Assembly: GCA_018715395.1 (NCBI GenBank)
Contig: DVLQ01000144.1
Location: 1 to 37,508, forward strand
Reading direction: 5' to 3'
Length of the DNA stretch: 37,508 bases
Source: Candidatus Coprocola pullicola
GTDB lineage: Bacteria; Bacillota; Clostridia; Lachnospirales; Anaerotignaceae
Shown: positions 24,043 to 32,724 of the stretch, in pieces
Position numbering within the stretch: position 1 is the stretch's first letter
Layout of the letters: the number at the start of each line of letters is the position of its first letter
Notes under the pieces: model-generated
Told to the model about the DNA's origin: nothing
Seen by the model: the letters and a program-made list of their open reading frames with translations, nothing else
Database searches by the model: none
Translations under genes and position numbers: made by a program

Positions 24043-25221
24043 ATGGATAGGGTAGAATTTATAGACGCATTAAATCAAATTGAAAAAGAAAAAGGCATTG
24101 ATAAAGAAGTGATATTTGAAGCCATTGAAACTTCTCTTGTATCAGCCTGCAAAAAAAATTTTGGCACAAGCCAAAATATTAAAGTGGTTATTAATAGAGA
24201 AACAGGAGATGTTGCCTGCTATGCACAAAAGGAAGTTGTAGAAGAAGTAGAAGATAAAATGCTTCAAATTTCATTGGAAGATGCAAGAGAGATTAACCCC
24301 TATTTTATTGTAGGAGATATAATTGACATTGAAGTAACGCCGAAAAATTTTGGTAGAATTTCGGCACAGACGGCAAAACAGGTGGTTGTTCAAAAGTTTA
24401 GAGAAGCGGAAAGAGAAATATTGTATAACCAATATATTACAAAAGAAAAAGATATTATGACAGGAATTGTCCAAAGAAAAGAAAGGAAAAATGTAATTAT
24501 ACAGCTAGGAAAAATTGACGCTATATTGACGCCAAATGAACAAATTCCTACAGAAGAATACAATTTTATGGACAGAATTAAAGTTTATATTTTGGAGGTA
24601 AAACAAAGTACAAAAGGTCCTCAGATATATGTTTCCAGAACACATCCGGAATTGGTAAAACGTCTTTTTGAACAAGAAGTTCCCGAGGTTCACGATGGTA
24701 CTGTTGAAATCAAAAGCATTGCAAGAGAGGCAGGCTCCAGAACAAAAATTGCCGTTTATACAAAAGATGAAAATGTAGACGCTTTAGGAGCTTGTGTGGG
24801 ACAAAATGGCTATAGAGTCAATGTGATTGTCAACGAGCTTCATGGAGAAAAAATTGATGTCATCAACTGGAGCGACGACCCAAAGGAATTTATTGCGGCA
24901 GCATTGAGCCCTTCTAAAGTAGTGGCTGTTTCTATCAATGAAGAAGACCAAAGCGCCAAAATTGTTGTGCCGGATCATCAGCTTTCTCTTGCTATAGGAA
25001 AAGAGGGGCAAAATGCAAGGCTTTCTGCTAAACTTACAGGTTGGAGAATTGACATCAAAAGTGAAACACAGGCAAGAGAAACTAATTTTTTGCAAGAAGA
25101 AGAGTCTGTGGACGAAGCGGAGCAAGTGAAAAAAGCTTTTGAAGATACTTTTGAGGAATTGCAAGAAAAAACGCAACAACAAAATCAATCAATGGAATAT
25201 GAGCAACAAGAACAAATGTAA
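24043..25221 (+). CDS. nusA: Transcription termination/antitermination factor NusA
   Basis: A 392-residue RNA polymerase-associated factor. N-terminal polymerase-binding domain (about 1-125), S1 domain (about 130-200), then two KH domains with DENVDALGACVGQNGYRVNVIVNEL and LAIGKEGQNARLSAKLTGW. It ends in a short acidic, Q-rich tail (EEL...QQQNQ) instead of the proteobacterial repeats, as usual in Firmicutes. ATG 24043 lies 11 nt after AAAAAGGAGG; an upstream TTG at 24016 precedes that RBS and is not used. Confidence 0.95.
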   Translation: MDRVEFIDALNQIEKEKGIDKEVIFEAIETSLVSACKKNFGTSQNIKVVINRETGDVACYAQKEVVEEVEDKMLQISLEDAREINPYFIVGDIIDIEVTPKNFGRISAQTAKQVVVQKFREAEREILYNQYITKEKDIMTGIVQRKERKNVIIQLGKIDAILTPNEQIPTEEYNFMDRIKVYILEVKQSTKGPQIYVSRTHPELVKRLFEQEVPEVHDGTVEIKSIAREAGSRTKIAVYTKDENVDALGACVGQNGYRVNVIVNELHGEKIDVINWSDDPKEFIAAALSPSKVVAVSINEEDQSAKIVVPDHQLSLAIGKEGQNARLSAKLTGWRIDIKSETQARETNFLQEEESVDEAEQVKKAFEDTFEELQEKTQQQNQSMEYEQQEQM

Positions 25222-25242
25222 CAAAAAAAGGGGTGAGTTTCT

Positions 25243-25524
25243 ATGAAGAAGCAAAGAAAAATTCCCTTAAGAAAATGCACAGGCTGTCAGGAAATGAAAA
25301 ATAAAAAAGAATTGATACGCATTGTGCATAATGAAGCAGGTGAGTTTTTATTAGATGCAACGGGAAAAAAAGCAGGACGAGGAGCTTATATCTGTCCGAA
25401 TTTAGAATGTTTAGAAAAAGCAAAAAAATCAAAAGGATTGGAACGTTCCTTTAAAGAAGCTGTTCCAAAAGAGGTTTATGAACAATTGGCAGAGCAATTG
25501 CGTGGTGAGATAAAAAATGAATAA
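25243..25524 (+). CDS. rnpM: YlxR-family RNase P modulator RnpM
   Basis: A 93-residue basic protein. Motifs are PLRKCTGC near the N-terminus, LIRIV, and GRGAYICPNLECLEKA, the YlxR signature. In Bacillus subtilis YlxR binds the RNase P RNA and modulates its activity, hence RnpM. It sits between nusA and ylxQ as in most Firmicutes, and overlaps ylxQ by 8 nt. RBS GGGGTGA. Confidence 0.92.
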   Translation: MKKQRKIPLRKCTGCQEMKNKKELIRIVHNEAGEFLLDATGKKAGRGAYICPNLECLEKAKKSKGLERSFKEAVPKEVYEQLAEQLRGEIKNE

Positions 25525-25819
25525 AATATATTCTCTTTTGGGACTTTGCCAAAGAGCCGGAAAATTGATTTCCGGAGAAGTAGGCTCTCAACAAGCCATA
25601 CAAAAAGGCAATGCAAAATTGCTTTTGCTGGCAGAAGATGCTTCGGCAAATACAAAAAAGAAATTTCAAAATAGTGCTGTATATTATCATATCCCATTGT
25701 ATACCATAGGGACAAAAGAGGCTATTGGAGCGGCATTGGGCAAAGACAGCAGATCTGTTTTAGTTATAACAGAAGAAGGCTTTGCAAAAAGTATTGTACA
25801 AAAAATAAATCAAGCATAA
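25517..25819 (+). CDS. L7Ae-family ribosomal-protein-like protein YlxQ
   Basis: A 100-residue protein of the L7Ae/L30e/S12e/Gadd45 fold that binds RNA kink-turns in relatives. Seen: LLGLCQRAGKLISGE, then KLLLLAEDASANTKKK and the VLVITEEGFAKSI ending. The role in the cell is not settled. It starts within the end of rnpM (8-nt overlap) and is followed after 26 nt by infB. Confidence 0.9.
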   Translation: MNKIYSLLGLCQRAGKLISGEVGSQQAIQKGNAKLLLLAEDASANTKKKFQNSAVYYHIPLYTIGTKEAIGAALGKDSRSVLVITEEGFAKSIVQKINQA

Positions 25820-25845
25820 AGAAGTAGTATATTGGAGGTGGAGCA

Positions 25846-27966
25846 ATGCCTAAAGTTAGAATTTATGAGCTTGCAAAAATATTAAAAATTGAAAATAAAG
25901 AATTGATTGAAAAATTAAGAGAATTAGGGATTGAGGCAAAAAGCCACATGAGTGTTTTAACAGAAGAAGATGCAGAAGTGGTTATGGAAATGTTTGGCAA
26001 TCAATTTTCTCAACAAAAACAAATACAAACAGCAGAAAAAAAAGAAATCATAGAAGAAACAGAAGAAGAATTTTTAGAAAAACAACCAAAACAAAAGATA
26101 AAAAAACAAGAGAATCAAAATGAGAAAAAAGGGAAAAATAAAAAAGAAAAACAATCCCAAAAACAACAACAAAAACCACAGCCGGAAGTAACCCAACCAG
26201 TACAAGAGGATGTGTCGGTAAAGTATATTGGTGAAAATCCTACTGTAAAAGAAGTGGCGGAGGTTCTTGAAAAAAATGCGGCTGAAATTGTAAAATGTCT
26301 TATGAAAAAAGGGATTATGGCAGGTATTAATCAAACAATTGACTTTGATACAGCTGTTGCCATTGCCGAGCAATATGATGTAATACTGGAAAAAGAACCG
26401 GAAAAAGATATTATGGAGGAAATCTTTGGAGAAGAAGAACAAGATGAAGAAAAAGATTTGGTAGAAAGACCTCCTGTTGTAGTGGTGATGGGACATGTTG
26501 ACCATGGTAAAACATCTCTTTTGGATTCCATTCGTCACAGCAGTGTAACAAGCAACGAAGCAGGGGGAATTACACAGCATATTGGAGCTTATACAGTACA
26601 GATTGACGGAAAGCCCATTACATTTTTGGATACTCCAGGACATGAGGCCTTTACAGCAATGCGTATGAGAGGAGCGCAGATTACAGATATTGCTGTACTG
26701 GTGGTAGCGGCAGACGACGGCGTTATGCCTCAAACAATCGAAGCCATTAACCATGCGAAAGCGGCAGAAGTAGACATTATTGTTGCCATCAACAAAATGG
26801 ATAAACCCTCTGCAAATCCTGAAAGAGTAAAACAAGAATTAACAGAATATGGTCTTTTGGCAGAGGACTGGGGTGGAGATACCATTTGCGTTCCTGTATC
26901 TGCTGTCAATAAAGAAGGCATCGACCAACTTTTAGAAATGATTATATTGGTAGCGGAAATGAAAGAATTGCGTGCTAATCCAAACAAAAAAGCAAGGGGA
27001 GCTATTGTAGAGGCGCAGTTGGATAAAGGAAGAGGAACTGTAGCAACTGTATTGGTACAAAGCGGTACTCTCCATGTAGGCGACCCTGTTGTAGCAGGCA
27101 GCGCGTATGGTAAAATCAGAGCCATGACGGACGATAAGGGAAGACGTGTGAAAAAAGCTGGTCCTTCCACCCCTGTAGAAGTACTGGGGCTTTCACAAGT
27201 GCCAACAGCAGGAGACAGCTTTTATGTAGCAGATAATGAAAAACAAGCAAGACAAGTAGCAGAAAGCATTATTGCCAAAAATAGAGAAAATCTGATTAAA
27301 GATACTCCTCAAAAAGTATCCCTTGACGATTTGTTTACACAGATACAATCCGGCAATGTGAAGGATTTAAATATCGTTGTAAAAGCTGATGTGCAAGGTT
27401 CTGTGGAAGCAGTTCGTCAAAGTTTAGAAAGGCTTTCTAATGAAGAAGTACGAATTCGCATCATTCATGGCGGCGTAGGAACCATTACAGAATCTGACGT
27501 GATGTTGGCGTCTGCTTCTAATGCCATTATCATTGGATTTAATGTACGACCTGAGCCTGCGGCAAAGCTTTTTGCCGATGAAGAAAAAGTAGACGTACGC
27601 CTTTACAGAGTGATTTATAATGCCATTGAAGATATTACGGCGGCTATGAAAGGTATGCTTGACCCTGTTTATGAAGAAAAAGTGCTTGGTCATGCAGAAG
27701 TACGTCAGCTTTTTAAGGCCTCTGGAGTAGGTACGATTGCAGGAAGCTATGTACTGGATGGAAAATTTGAAAGAAACTGCCAAGCAAGAATTACAAGAGA
27801 TGGCATTGTGATATTTGAAGGGGATTTGGAAAGCTTAAAACGCTTTAAAGACGATGTAAAAGAAGTTGCGGCAGGCTATGAATGTGGTCTTGTATTTAAA
27901 AAATTCAATGACATCAAAGAAGGCGATATGGTGGAAGCATTTAAAATGGTAGAAGTGCCAAGATAA
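25846..27966 (+). CDS. infB: Translation initiation factor IF-2
   Basis: A 706-residue GTPase that brings initiator tRNA to the ribosome. An IF2_N domain (about 1-50), a K/Q/E-rich low-complexity linker (about 60-125), a second IF2_N domain (about 125-180), then the G domain with G1 GHVDHGKT (216-223), G3 DTPGH (262-266) and G4 NKMD (316-319), followed by the beta-barrel, domain 3 and the fMet-tRNA-binding C-terminal domain ending in [13 protein letters not shown]. The shorter linker is normal for Firmicutes. RBS GGAGGTGG precedes ATG. Confidence 0.97.
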   Translation: MPKVRIYELAKILKIENKELIEKLRELGIEAKSHMSVLTEEDAEVVMEMFGNQFSQQKQIQTAEKKEIIEETEEEFLEKQPKQKIKKQENQNEKKGKNKKEKQSQKQQQKPQPEVTQPVQEDVSVKYIGENPTVKEVAEVLEKNAAEIVKCLMKKGIMAGINQTIDFDTAVAIAEQYDVILEKEPEKDIMEEIFGEEEQDEEKDLVERPPVVVVMGHVDHGKTSLLDSIRHSSVTSNEAGGITQHIGAYTVQIDGKPITFLDTPGHEAFTAMRMRGAQITDIAVLVVAADDGVMPQTIEAINHAKAAEVDIIVAINKMDKPSANPERVKQELTEYGLLAEDWGGDTICVPVSAVNKEGIDQLLEMIILVAEMKELRANPNKKARGAIVEAQLDKGRGTVATVLVQSGTLHVGDPVVAGSAYGKIRAMTDDKGRRVKKAGPSTPVEVLGLSQVPTAGDSFYVADNEKQARQVAESIIAKNRENLIKDTPQKVSLDDLFTQIQSGNVKDLNIVVKADVQGSVEAVRQSLERLSNEEVRIRIIHGGVGTITESDVMLASASNAIIIGFNVRPEPAAKLFADEEKVDVRLYRVIYNAIEDITAAMKGMLDPVYEEKVLGHAEVRQLFKASGVGTIAGSYVLDGKFERNCQARITRDGIVIFEGDLESLKRFKDDVKEVAAGYECGLVFKKFNDIKEGDMVEAFKMVEVPR

Positions 27967-28022
27967 TCACATAATGTTTAATGAATATATAGTTATTTTT
28001 GAACAATAAAGGGAAATCATTT

Positions 28023-28799
28023 ATGGAAAATCAGTTAAAAATAAAATTAAAAAATAATGAACAAGTCATTGGTACTTTTTTTTCAATGGGCAATGCAGAT
28101 ATTTTGGAGTGTTTGGGGTATACTTCTCTTGATTATGTTATCATTGATACAGAACATGGACCTTTTGATACAGAAACGATAATGGACTTTGTCAGAGCGG
28201 CAGAATGTGTCAATTTGACCCCTATGATAAGAATTGCAGATGTAACCCATAAAGAAATACAAAGGGCTGTAGATAGCGGCGCAAAGGGTATTGTAATACC
28301 ATATTTAAAAACATTAGACGATATAAAAAAGATTATAGAATTTGCAAAGTTCCCACCAATGGGAAACAGAGGATTTATACAGGGCAGAGCAAGTGGTTTT
28401 GGGTATAAGCAGTGGGCAAAGGATATCAATGAATGGATGGATATTTCTAATCAAGAACTTCTGGTATTGCCACAGTGTGAAACAGTACAATGTTTGGAAG
28501 TGATTGAACATATTGTAGAGATGGAAGGAATAGACGGTATCTTTGTAGGACCTTTTGACCTTTCCATTTCTATGGGAATACCTGCACAGTTTGAAAATGA
28601 AAGATTTTTGTCAGCATTAGAAAGAATTTTAAAGGCTTGCAAAAATGTTCATAAACCGGCTTTTATATTTTCGTCAGATATGAAAAATGCGCAAAAATAT
28701 ATGAAGTGGGGTTTTGATGGCATTGCTTATGGTATTGATACTGCTGTTGTGATAGAAGCATATCAAAATATTGTAAAACAAATTCGACAGATAAAATGA
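28023..28799 (+). CDS. HpcH/HpaI-family aldolase (2-oxo-3-deoxy acid aldolase type)
   Basis: A 258-residue class II (metal-dependent) pyruvate aldolase-like enzyme of the phosphoenolpyruvate/pyruvate TIM-barrel superfamily. Motifs: FVIIDTEHGPFD-like VIIDTEHGPFDTET, PMIRIAD, RAVDSGAKGIVIPYL, NRGF, QCETVQCLEVIEHI with the metal-binding glutamate, and GIFVGPFDLSISMG with the metal-binding aspartate. Substrate unknown; relatives cleave 4-hydroxy-2-oxo acids or 2-keto-3-deoxy sugars acids. ATG 28023 has AAAGGG upstream; the longer TTG reading from 27999 is less likely. It is inserted between infB and rbfA, which are normally adjacent. Confidence 0.88.
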   Translation: MENQLKIKLKNNEQVIGTFFSMGNADILECLGYTSLDYVIIDTEHGPFDTETIMDFVRAAECVNLTPMIRIADVTHKEIQRAVDSGAKGIVIPYLKTLDDIKKIIEFAKFPPMGNRGFIQGRASGFGYKQWAKDINEWMDISNQELLVLPQCETVQCLEVIEHIVEMEGIDGIFVGPFDLSISMGIPAQFENERFLSALERILKACKNVHKPAFIFSSDMKNAQKYMKWGFDGIAYGIDTAVVIEAYQNIVKQIRQIK

Positions 28800-28835
28800 T
28801 ATTGTATAATTGATGTAAAAAGACAGGTGAATAAT

Positions 28836-29219
28836 ATGAAAAATAGTAATAGAATTTCTCGTATCAATGATGAGATATTAAAAGAAATTTCTCAGATTAT
28901 ACGTTTAGAGGTAAAAGACCCTCGCATTGGTTCTATGACAAGCGTTATTCGTGTAGATACAACGCCTGATTTAAAATATTGTAAAGTATTTGTTTCTGTG
29001 TTGGGAAATGAAGAAGAAAAACAAAGTGTCATGAAGGGGTTGAAAAATGCAGGAGGATTTATCCGTCATCTTTTGGCAGAAAGAGTGAACCTTCGTTTTA
29101 CACCTCAATTGCAATTTAAGTTAGACGAATCTACAGAATATGCCATACACATGAGCCAGCTAATAGATCAGGTAGCAAAGGAAAGACAAGCAAGAGAAAT
29201 CGGTGAAAAAAATGAATAA
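28836..29219 (+). CDS. rbfA: Ribosome-binding factor A
   Basis: A 127-residue single KH-like domain protein that helps mature the 5' end of 16S rRNA. Motifs: RISRINDEILKEISQII, VKDPRIGSMTSVIRV, DLKYCKVFVSVLG and RFTPQLQFKLDES. ATG 28836 has CAGGTGA 5 nt upstream; a GTG at 28827 is within that RBS. It overlaps nrnA. Confidence 0.94.
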   Translation: MKNSNRISRINDEILKEISQIIRLEVKDPRIGSMTSVIRVDTTPDLKYCKVFVSVLGNEEEKQSVMKGLKNAGGFIRHLLAERVNLRFTPQLQFKLDESTEYAIHMSQLIDQVAKERQAREIGEKNE

Positions 29220-30171
29220 TACATTTGAACAAATCAAACAAGTATTAAAACAATGTGATACCATTGCCATTGGAGGGCATCAAAACCCTGATGGCGATGC
29301 TATCGGAGCTTGTTTTGCATTAGCCTATGCGTTCAAAAAGCAAGGAAAAAAAGTAGCTGTACTTTTGGAGCAATTTGCAAAAAAATATGATATTATAGCA
29401 AAAAAGGAATTAATATTGCCCTTGGAGGAATACGATACTTTTCAGCCGGATGCTTTTGTAGCGCTGGACAGTGGAGATAAGGGACGATTGGGAGCGGCAG
29501 AAGTTGTTTTTGAAAGGGCAAAAGAAAAAATTAATATGGATCATCATGCCAGTAATACTTATTTTGGAGAATATAATTATGTAGACAGTAATGCTTCTTC
29601 TACAGCAGAGGTAGTATATACATTTTTGAGAGAAGATTTTTCATTTGATAAAGAGATTGCTTCTGCATTGTATGCAGGCATTTTATATGATACAGCCGGC
29701 TTTCGCCACAGCTCTACAAGCCCCTTTACTATGATGGCAGCGGCAGAATTGATGACATATCCTATTAATGCCAATCAGATTTATACAGCGTTTTTTGATA
29801 ACAGAAGTTTTTCGGAATTAAAGATTTTGGCAAAAGCATTTGATAAAGCCGAAAGATATTTTAATCATGCTGTGATTTATACATCATTAACAAGCAAAGA
29901 GATTTTACAGTGTCATGGAAGTAATAAGGAAGTAGATGCTGTGGTCAATTTTATAAAAGGCGTAGAAGATGTAAAAATTGCTTGTTTTTTATATGAAAAG
30001 GCGGAAAATGAAGTAAAGGCAAGTTTTCGGTGCGCAAATGGTTTTGATGTGTGTAAATTAGCCCAAAACTTTGGAGGCGGTGGTCATGTTAAAGCGGCCG
30101 GTTGTACCATCTATGGTTCAATAGAGCAAGCGTGGGAAAAAATATACCAGCAGCTGGAAAAGTTGTTTTGA
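29212..30171 (+). CDS. nrnA: DHH-family nanoRNase / pAp phosphatase NrnA
   Basis: A 319-residue DHH/DHHA1 phosphoesterase that degrades short oligoribonucleotides and 3'-phosphoadenosine-5'-phosphate. Seen: HQNPDGDAIGA (motif I), VALDSGD (II), NMDHHASNTYFG (DHH, III), GILYDTAGFRHSSTS (IV) and the DHHA1 domain ending GGGGHVKAAG. ATG 29212 overlaps the rbfA stop; an in-frame GTG 9 nt earlier is possible. Usual position between rbfA and truB in clostridia. Confidence 0.93.
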   Translation: MNNTFEQIKQVLKQCDTIAIGGHQNPDGDAIGACFALAYAFKKQGKKVAVLLEQFAKKYDIIAKKELILPLEEYDTFQPDAFVALDSGDKGRLGAAEVVFERAKEKINMDHHASNTYFGEYNYVDSNASSTAEVVYTFLREDFSFDKEIASALYAGILYDTAGFRHSSTSPFTMMAAAELMTYPINANQIYTAFFDNRSFSELKILAKAFDKAERYFNHAVIYTSLTSKEILQCHGSNKEVDAVVNFIKGVEDVKIACFLYEKAENEVKASFRCANGFDVCKLAQNFGGGGHVKAAGCTIYGSIEQAWEKIYQQLEKLF

Positions 30172-30184
30172 GGAGGACTGTACT

Positions 30185-31096
30185 TTGGACGGCATTTTTA
30201 ATATTTATAAAGAAAAAGGGTTTACTTCCCATGATGTGGTAGCCATAGTACGTAAAACAATACGCCAAAAAAAAGTTGGACATACCGGAACATTGGACCC
30301 GGAGGCGGAGGGCGTGCTTCCTATCTGTGTAGGCAAAGCAACCAGAATTTCCGATGACATTATGAAAGGAAAAAAGCGGTATCAAGCTGTTGTGACATTA
30401 GGAGTTACAACAACAACCCAAGACGCCTCCGGAGAAATTGTCCAAAAAAAAGAATTTGTTTTTGAACCGGAAAAAATAAAACAAACAGTAGCCTCTTTTA
30501 TAGGTACTTATGAACAAATTCCGCCTATGTATTCTGCCGTTAAAGTCAATGGAAAAAAATTATATGAATTGGCGAGAGAGGGAAAAGAAATTGAAAGAAA
30601 AGCAAGAAAAATTACGGTTTTTGATGCAAAAATAACAAAAATGATGCCTCCTGACCAGTTTGAAATGGATATAATATGTTCAAAGGGCACCTATGTTAGA
30701 ACCATTTGTGCAGATATTGGCAAGAAGTTAGGATATGGTGCGCATATGGCCTCTCTTTTGCGTACAGCTTCCGGCAGATTTTCATTAGATACAGCCATTT
30801 CTTTAGAAAAGCTTAAGCAACTGGCACAAACACAGCAGCTGCAAAATGTTCTTGTGCCTTTGGAAAATGCATTGGAAGGTTATGGCAGTATTGTTGTAGC
30901 ACAAAAAGCTTCAAAGCTGTTACATAACGGCGGTAAAATATACGAATACTTTTTTGAACAAACAAAAGGCGATGTTTTATTAGGCAAAAAAGTATTGGGC
31001 TATGACAGTAATCAAACACTCGTCGGTATTTATGAAATCATAAAAGAGGAACAAAAAAATAGGCTATGTATGAAGCCTTTAAAAATATTGCTTTAA
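30185..31096 (+). CDS. truB: tRNA pseudouridine(55) synthase TruB
   Basis: A 303-residue enzyme that makes pseudouridine-55 in the T loop of tRNAs. Catalytic D38 in VGHTGTLDPEAEGVLPI; also GKATRISD, YSAVKVNGKKLYELAREG and CSKGTYVRTICADIG. The start is TTG 30185, 8 nt after AGGAGG; the first residues DGIFNIYKEKGFTSHDVV align to the family start, so no ATG is missing. It lies 13 nt after nrnA. Confidence 0.95.
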   Translation: MDGIFNIYKEKGFTSHDVVAIVRKTIRQKKVGHTGTLDPEAEGVLPICVGKATRISDDIMKGKKRYQAVVTLGVTTTTQDASGEIVQKKEFVFEPEKIKQTVASFIGTYEQIPPMYSAVKVNGKKLYELAREGKEIERKARKITVFDAKITKMMPPDQFEMDIICSKGTYVRTICADIGKKLGYGAHMASLLRTASGRFSLDTAISLEKLKQLAQTQQLQNVLVPLENALEGYGSIVVAQKASKLLHNGGKIYEYFFEQTKGDVLLGKKVLGYDSNQTLVGIYEIIKEEQKNRLCMKPLKILL

Positions 31097-31107
31097 AGGA
31101 GTCTATT

Positions 31108-32058
31108 ATGAAACACATTACAGATACAAATATTGTACAACAACAGCCTACGGCAGTGACAATAGGCAATTTTGACGGTCTTCATATGGGACATAGAGCG
31201 TTGATAGAATTAACAAAACAGTTTGCAAAAGAGGAAAATTTAAAAAGCGTTGTATTGACATTTTCTCCACATCCTATGTTTGTTTTTGGAAAAAAGCCGG
31301 ATTTTGCACTTGTGATGTCGCCTTCTGAAAAAGAATATATGATGAAGAAAATGGGAATAGATATTTATATTGAATATCCTTTTGATAAAGAATTTGCCTC
31401 TATGTCTCCGGAAGCATTTGCCTGTGATTTGATATTTGACCAATTAAACTGCAAAGTGCTTATTGTAGGAGAAAATTATAAATTTGGAAAAAACCAAGCA
31501 GGGGATTATAATTTGTTAAAAGTATTGGGAGAGCAAAGAGGAGTAAAAGTGATATATGTGCCTTCTGTGCTTTTTGAAGGCGACAGAGTCAGCAGTACAA
31601 GAATACGCCAATGCTTAAAACAAAAAGATTTGGAAATGGCAAACCGTATGCTGACAATTCCTTATTTTATATTGGGAGAGGTGACTCAGGGAAAAAAATT
31701 GGGCAGAACCATTGGCTTTCCTACTATCAATATAAAAGCGCATTACAAAAAGCTTTTTCCGCCTGATGGCGTTTATGCCACAAAAACGCTGCATAAAGGA
31801 AATATGTATTATGGTGTAACCAATATTGGAAAAAATCCTACTGTTGACGGAACAGACAGAGTAGTAGAAACATATCTTTTTGATTTTCACAAAATGGTGT
31901 ATGGCGACATGATACAAACTTATTTTTTTGAATTTATCAGAAGTGAACAAAAATTTTCTTCTGTGGAAGAACTTCGCCAGCAGATGGAAAAAGATGCAGA
32001 TAGTGCGAGAGATTATTTTAATTCTGAAAAATATGATTTTTGGAGAGCAAAATGCTGA
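31108..32058 (+). CDS. ribF: Bifunctional riboflavin kinase / FAD synthetase
   Basis: A 316-residue enzyme converting riboflavin to FMN and FAD. N-terminal nucleotidyltransferase domain with TIGNFDGLHMGHRAL (HxGH motif), FSPHP and RVSSTRIRQCL (the ISSTxIR motif); C-terminal flavokinase domain with GRTIGFPTINI and GVTNIGKNPTV. ATG 31108 with AAAGGAG 7 nt upstream is preferred over a longer frame from 31066 that overlaps truB. Confidence 0.95.
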   Translation: MKHITDTNIVQQQPTAVTIGNFDGLHMGHRALIELTKQFAKEENLKSVVLTFSPHPMFVFGKKPDFALVMSPSEKEYMMKKMGIDIYIEYPFDKEFASMSPEAFACDLIFDQLNCKVLIVGENYKFGKNQAGDYNLLKVLGEQRGVKVIYVPSVLFEGDRVSSTRIRQCLKQKDLEMANRMLTIPYFILGEVTQGKKLGRTIGFPTINIKAHYKKLFPPDGVYATKTLHKGNMYYGVTNIGKNPTVDGTDRVVETYLFDFHKMVYGDMIQTYFFEFIRSEQKFSSVEELRQQMEKDADSARDYFNSEKYDFWRAKC

Positions 32059-32074
32059 CACTCAAAAAAGATAC

Positions 32075-32103
32075 TTGCCAAGAAAATAAAAATATGATAC
32101 ACT
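32075..32103 (+). promoter_or_regulatory. Promoter of rpsO
   Basis: TTGCCA (32075-32080), 17-nt spacer, TACACT (32098-32103). It begins directly after the ribF stop and gives rpsO its own transcript, with a leader of about 100 nt. Confidence 0.7.
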
Positions 32104-32109
32104 AAAATG

Positions 32110-32208
32110 GTTGTAAAACCAATGCCCAGTATTTGGAAGCTCCGACCATTTACTTAGCTTTTGGGGATACCAAACACTAAAGTTTATTTTTTTAAGGAGG
32201 ATTATTAC
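32110..32208 (+). promoter_or_regulatory. rpsO leader, candidate S15 autoregulatory RNA
   Basis: Possible pairings are GGTT/AACC near the 5' end, TTTGG (32133-32137) with CCAAA (32170-32174), and inside it AAGCT/AGCTT flanking a 14-nt loop. S15 represses its own synthesis through unrelated leader structures in several bacterial groups, so a regulatory leader is expected here, but no described class is matched with certainty. The fold is by eye. Confidence 0.35.
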
Positions 32209-32472
32209 ATGGCAGAAATTAACAAACAAGAGATTATTGCAAAATATGGAAGAACACCATCTGACACCGGTTCTCCGGAGGTACAGATTGCTCTTTTGAC
32301 AGCAAGAATCACATTATTAACAGACCACTTAAAAATACACAAAAAAGACCATCATTCCAGACGTGGTCTGCTGAAAATGGTTGGTCAAAGACGTGGTCTT
32401 TTGAACTACCTTAAAAATAACGATATTACAAAATATCGTGAACTTATCAGCGATTTAGGTCTGAGAAAGTAA
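32209..32472 (+). CDS. rpsO: 30S ribosomal protein S15
   Basis: An 87-residue primary 16S rRNA-binding protein. Motifs: [48 protein letters not shown] 32209 follows AAGGAGG by 8 nt; the longer frame from 32161 runs through the leader. It stands before pnp as in most bacteria, and is closed by its own terminator. Confidence 0.97.
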   Translation: MAEINKQEIIAKYGRTPSDTGSPEVQIALLTARITLLTDHLKIHKKDHHSRRGLLKMVGQRRGLLNYLKNNDITKYRELISDLGLRK

Positions 32473-32485
32473 GATGCAAAAACAG

Positions 32486-32512
32486 TAGAGAGGAGCCTTT
32501 CCTCTCTATTCT
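32486..32512 (+). terminator. Intrinsic terminator after rpsO
   Basis: A 9-bp stem TAGAGAGGA/TCCTCTCTA (32486-32494/32500-32508), 5-nt loop, followed by a short interrupted T run; read-through into pnp is therefore plausible. Confidence 0.75.
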
Positions 32513-32542
32513 ATTATAAAAAAATATTCAAAAAAGAAGCGT

Positions 32543-32694
32543 CACTATAGATTTCCAGCTTTATAAATATAAATCAATTTTTTGCCAGAAGCATTGACTG
32601 ATTTTTTATAAAATATTTTTTGTGAAAGAAATTTGACTTAGGTATAAAATAATCAATAAAAAGACTATATTTATAAAGCTGAAGATCTATGGTG
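32543..32694. repeat. 29-bp inverted repeat flanking the pnp promoter
   Basis: Bases 32543-32571 are complementary to 32666-32694 at 26 of 29 positions, and two of the three exceptions are G-T pairs in RNA. The arms are 94 bp apart. The likely pnp promoter lies between them. Only a transcript reading through from rpsO would contain both arms. Confidence 0.75.
32620..32648 (+). promoter_or_regulatory. Promoter of pnp
   Basis: TTGTGA (32620-32625), 17-nt spacer, TATAAA (32643-32648). The start of transcription would be near 32655, before the right arm of the inverted repeat. Confidence 0.5.
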
Positions 32695-32724
32695 CGGAAA
32701 ATAAAAGAGAAAAGGAGATTTTGT

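Noticed and set aside
26074-26835. 253-codon reverse frame opposite infB
   Set aside because: Shadow of infB produced by its biased codon use; no RBS or domain.
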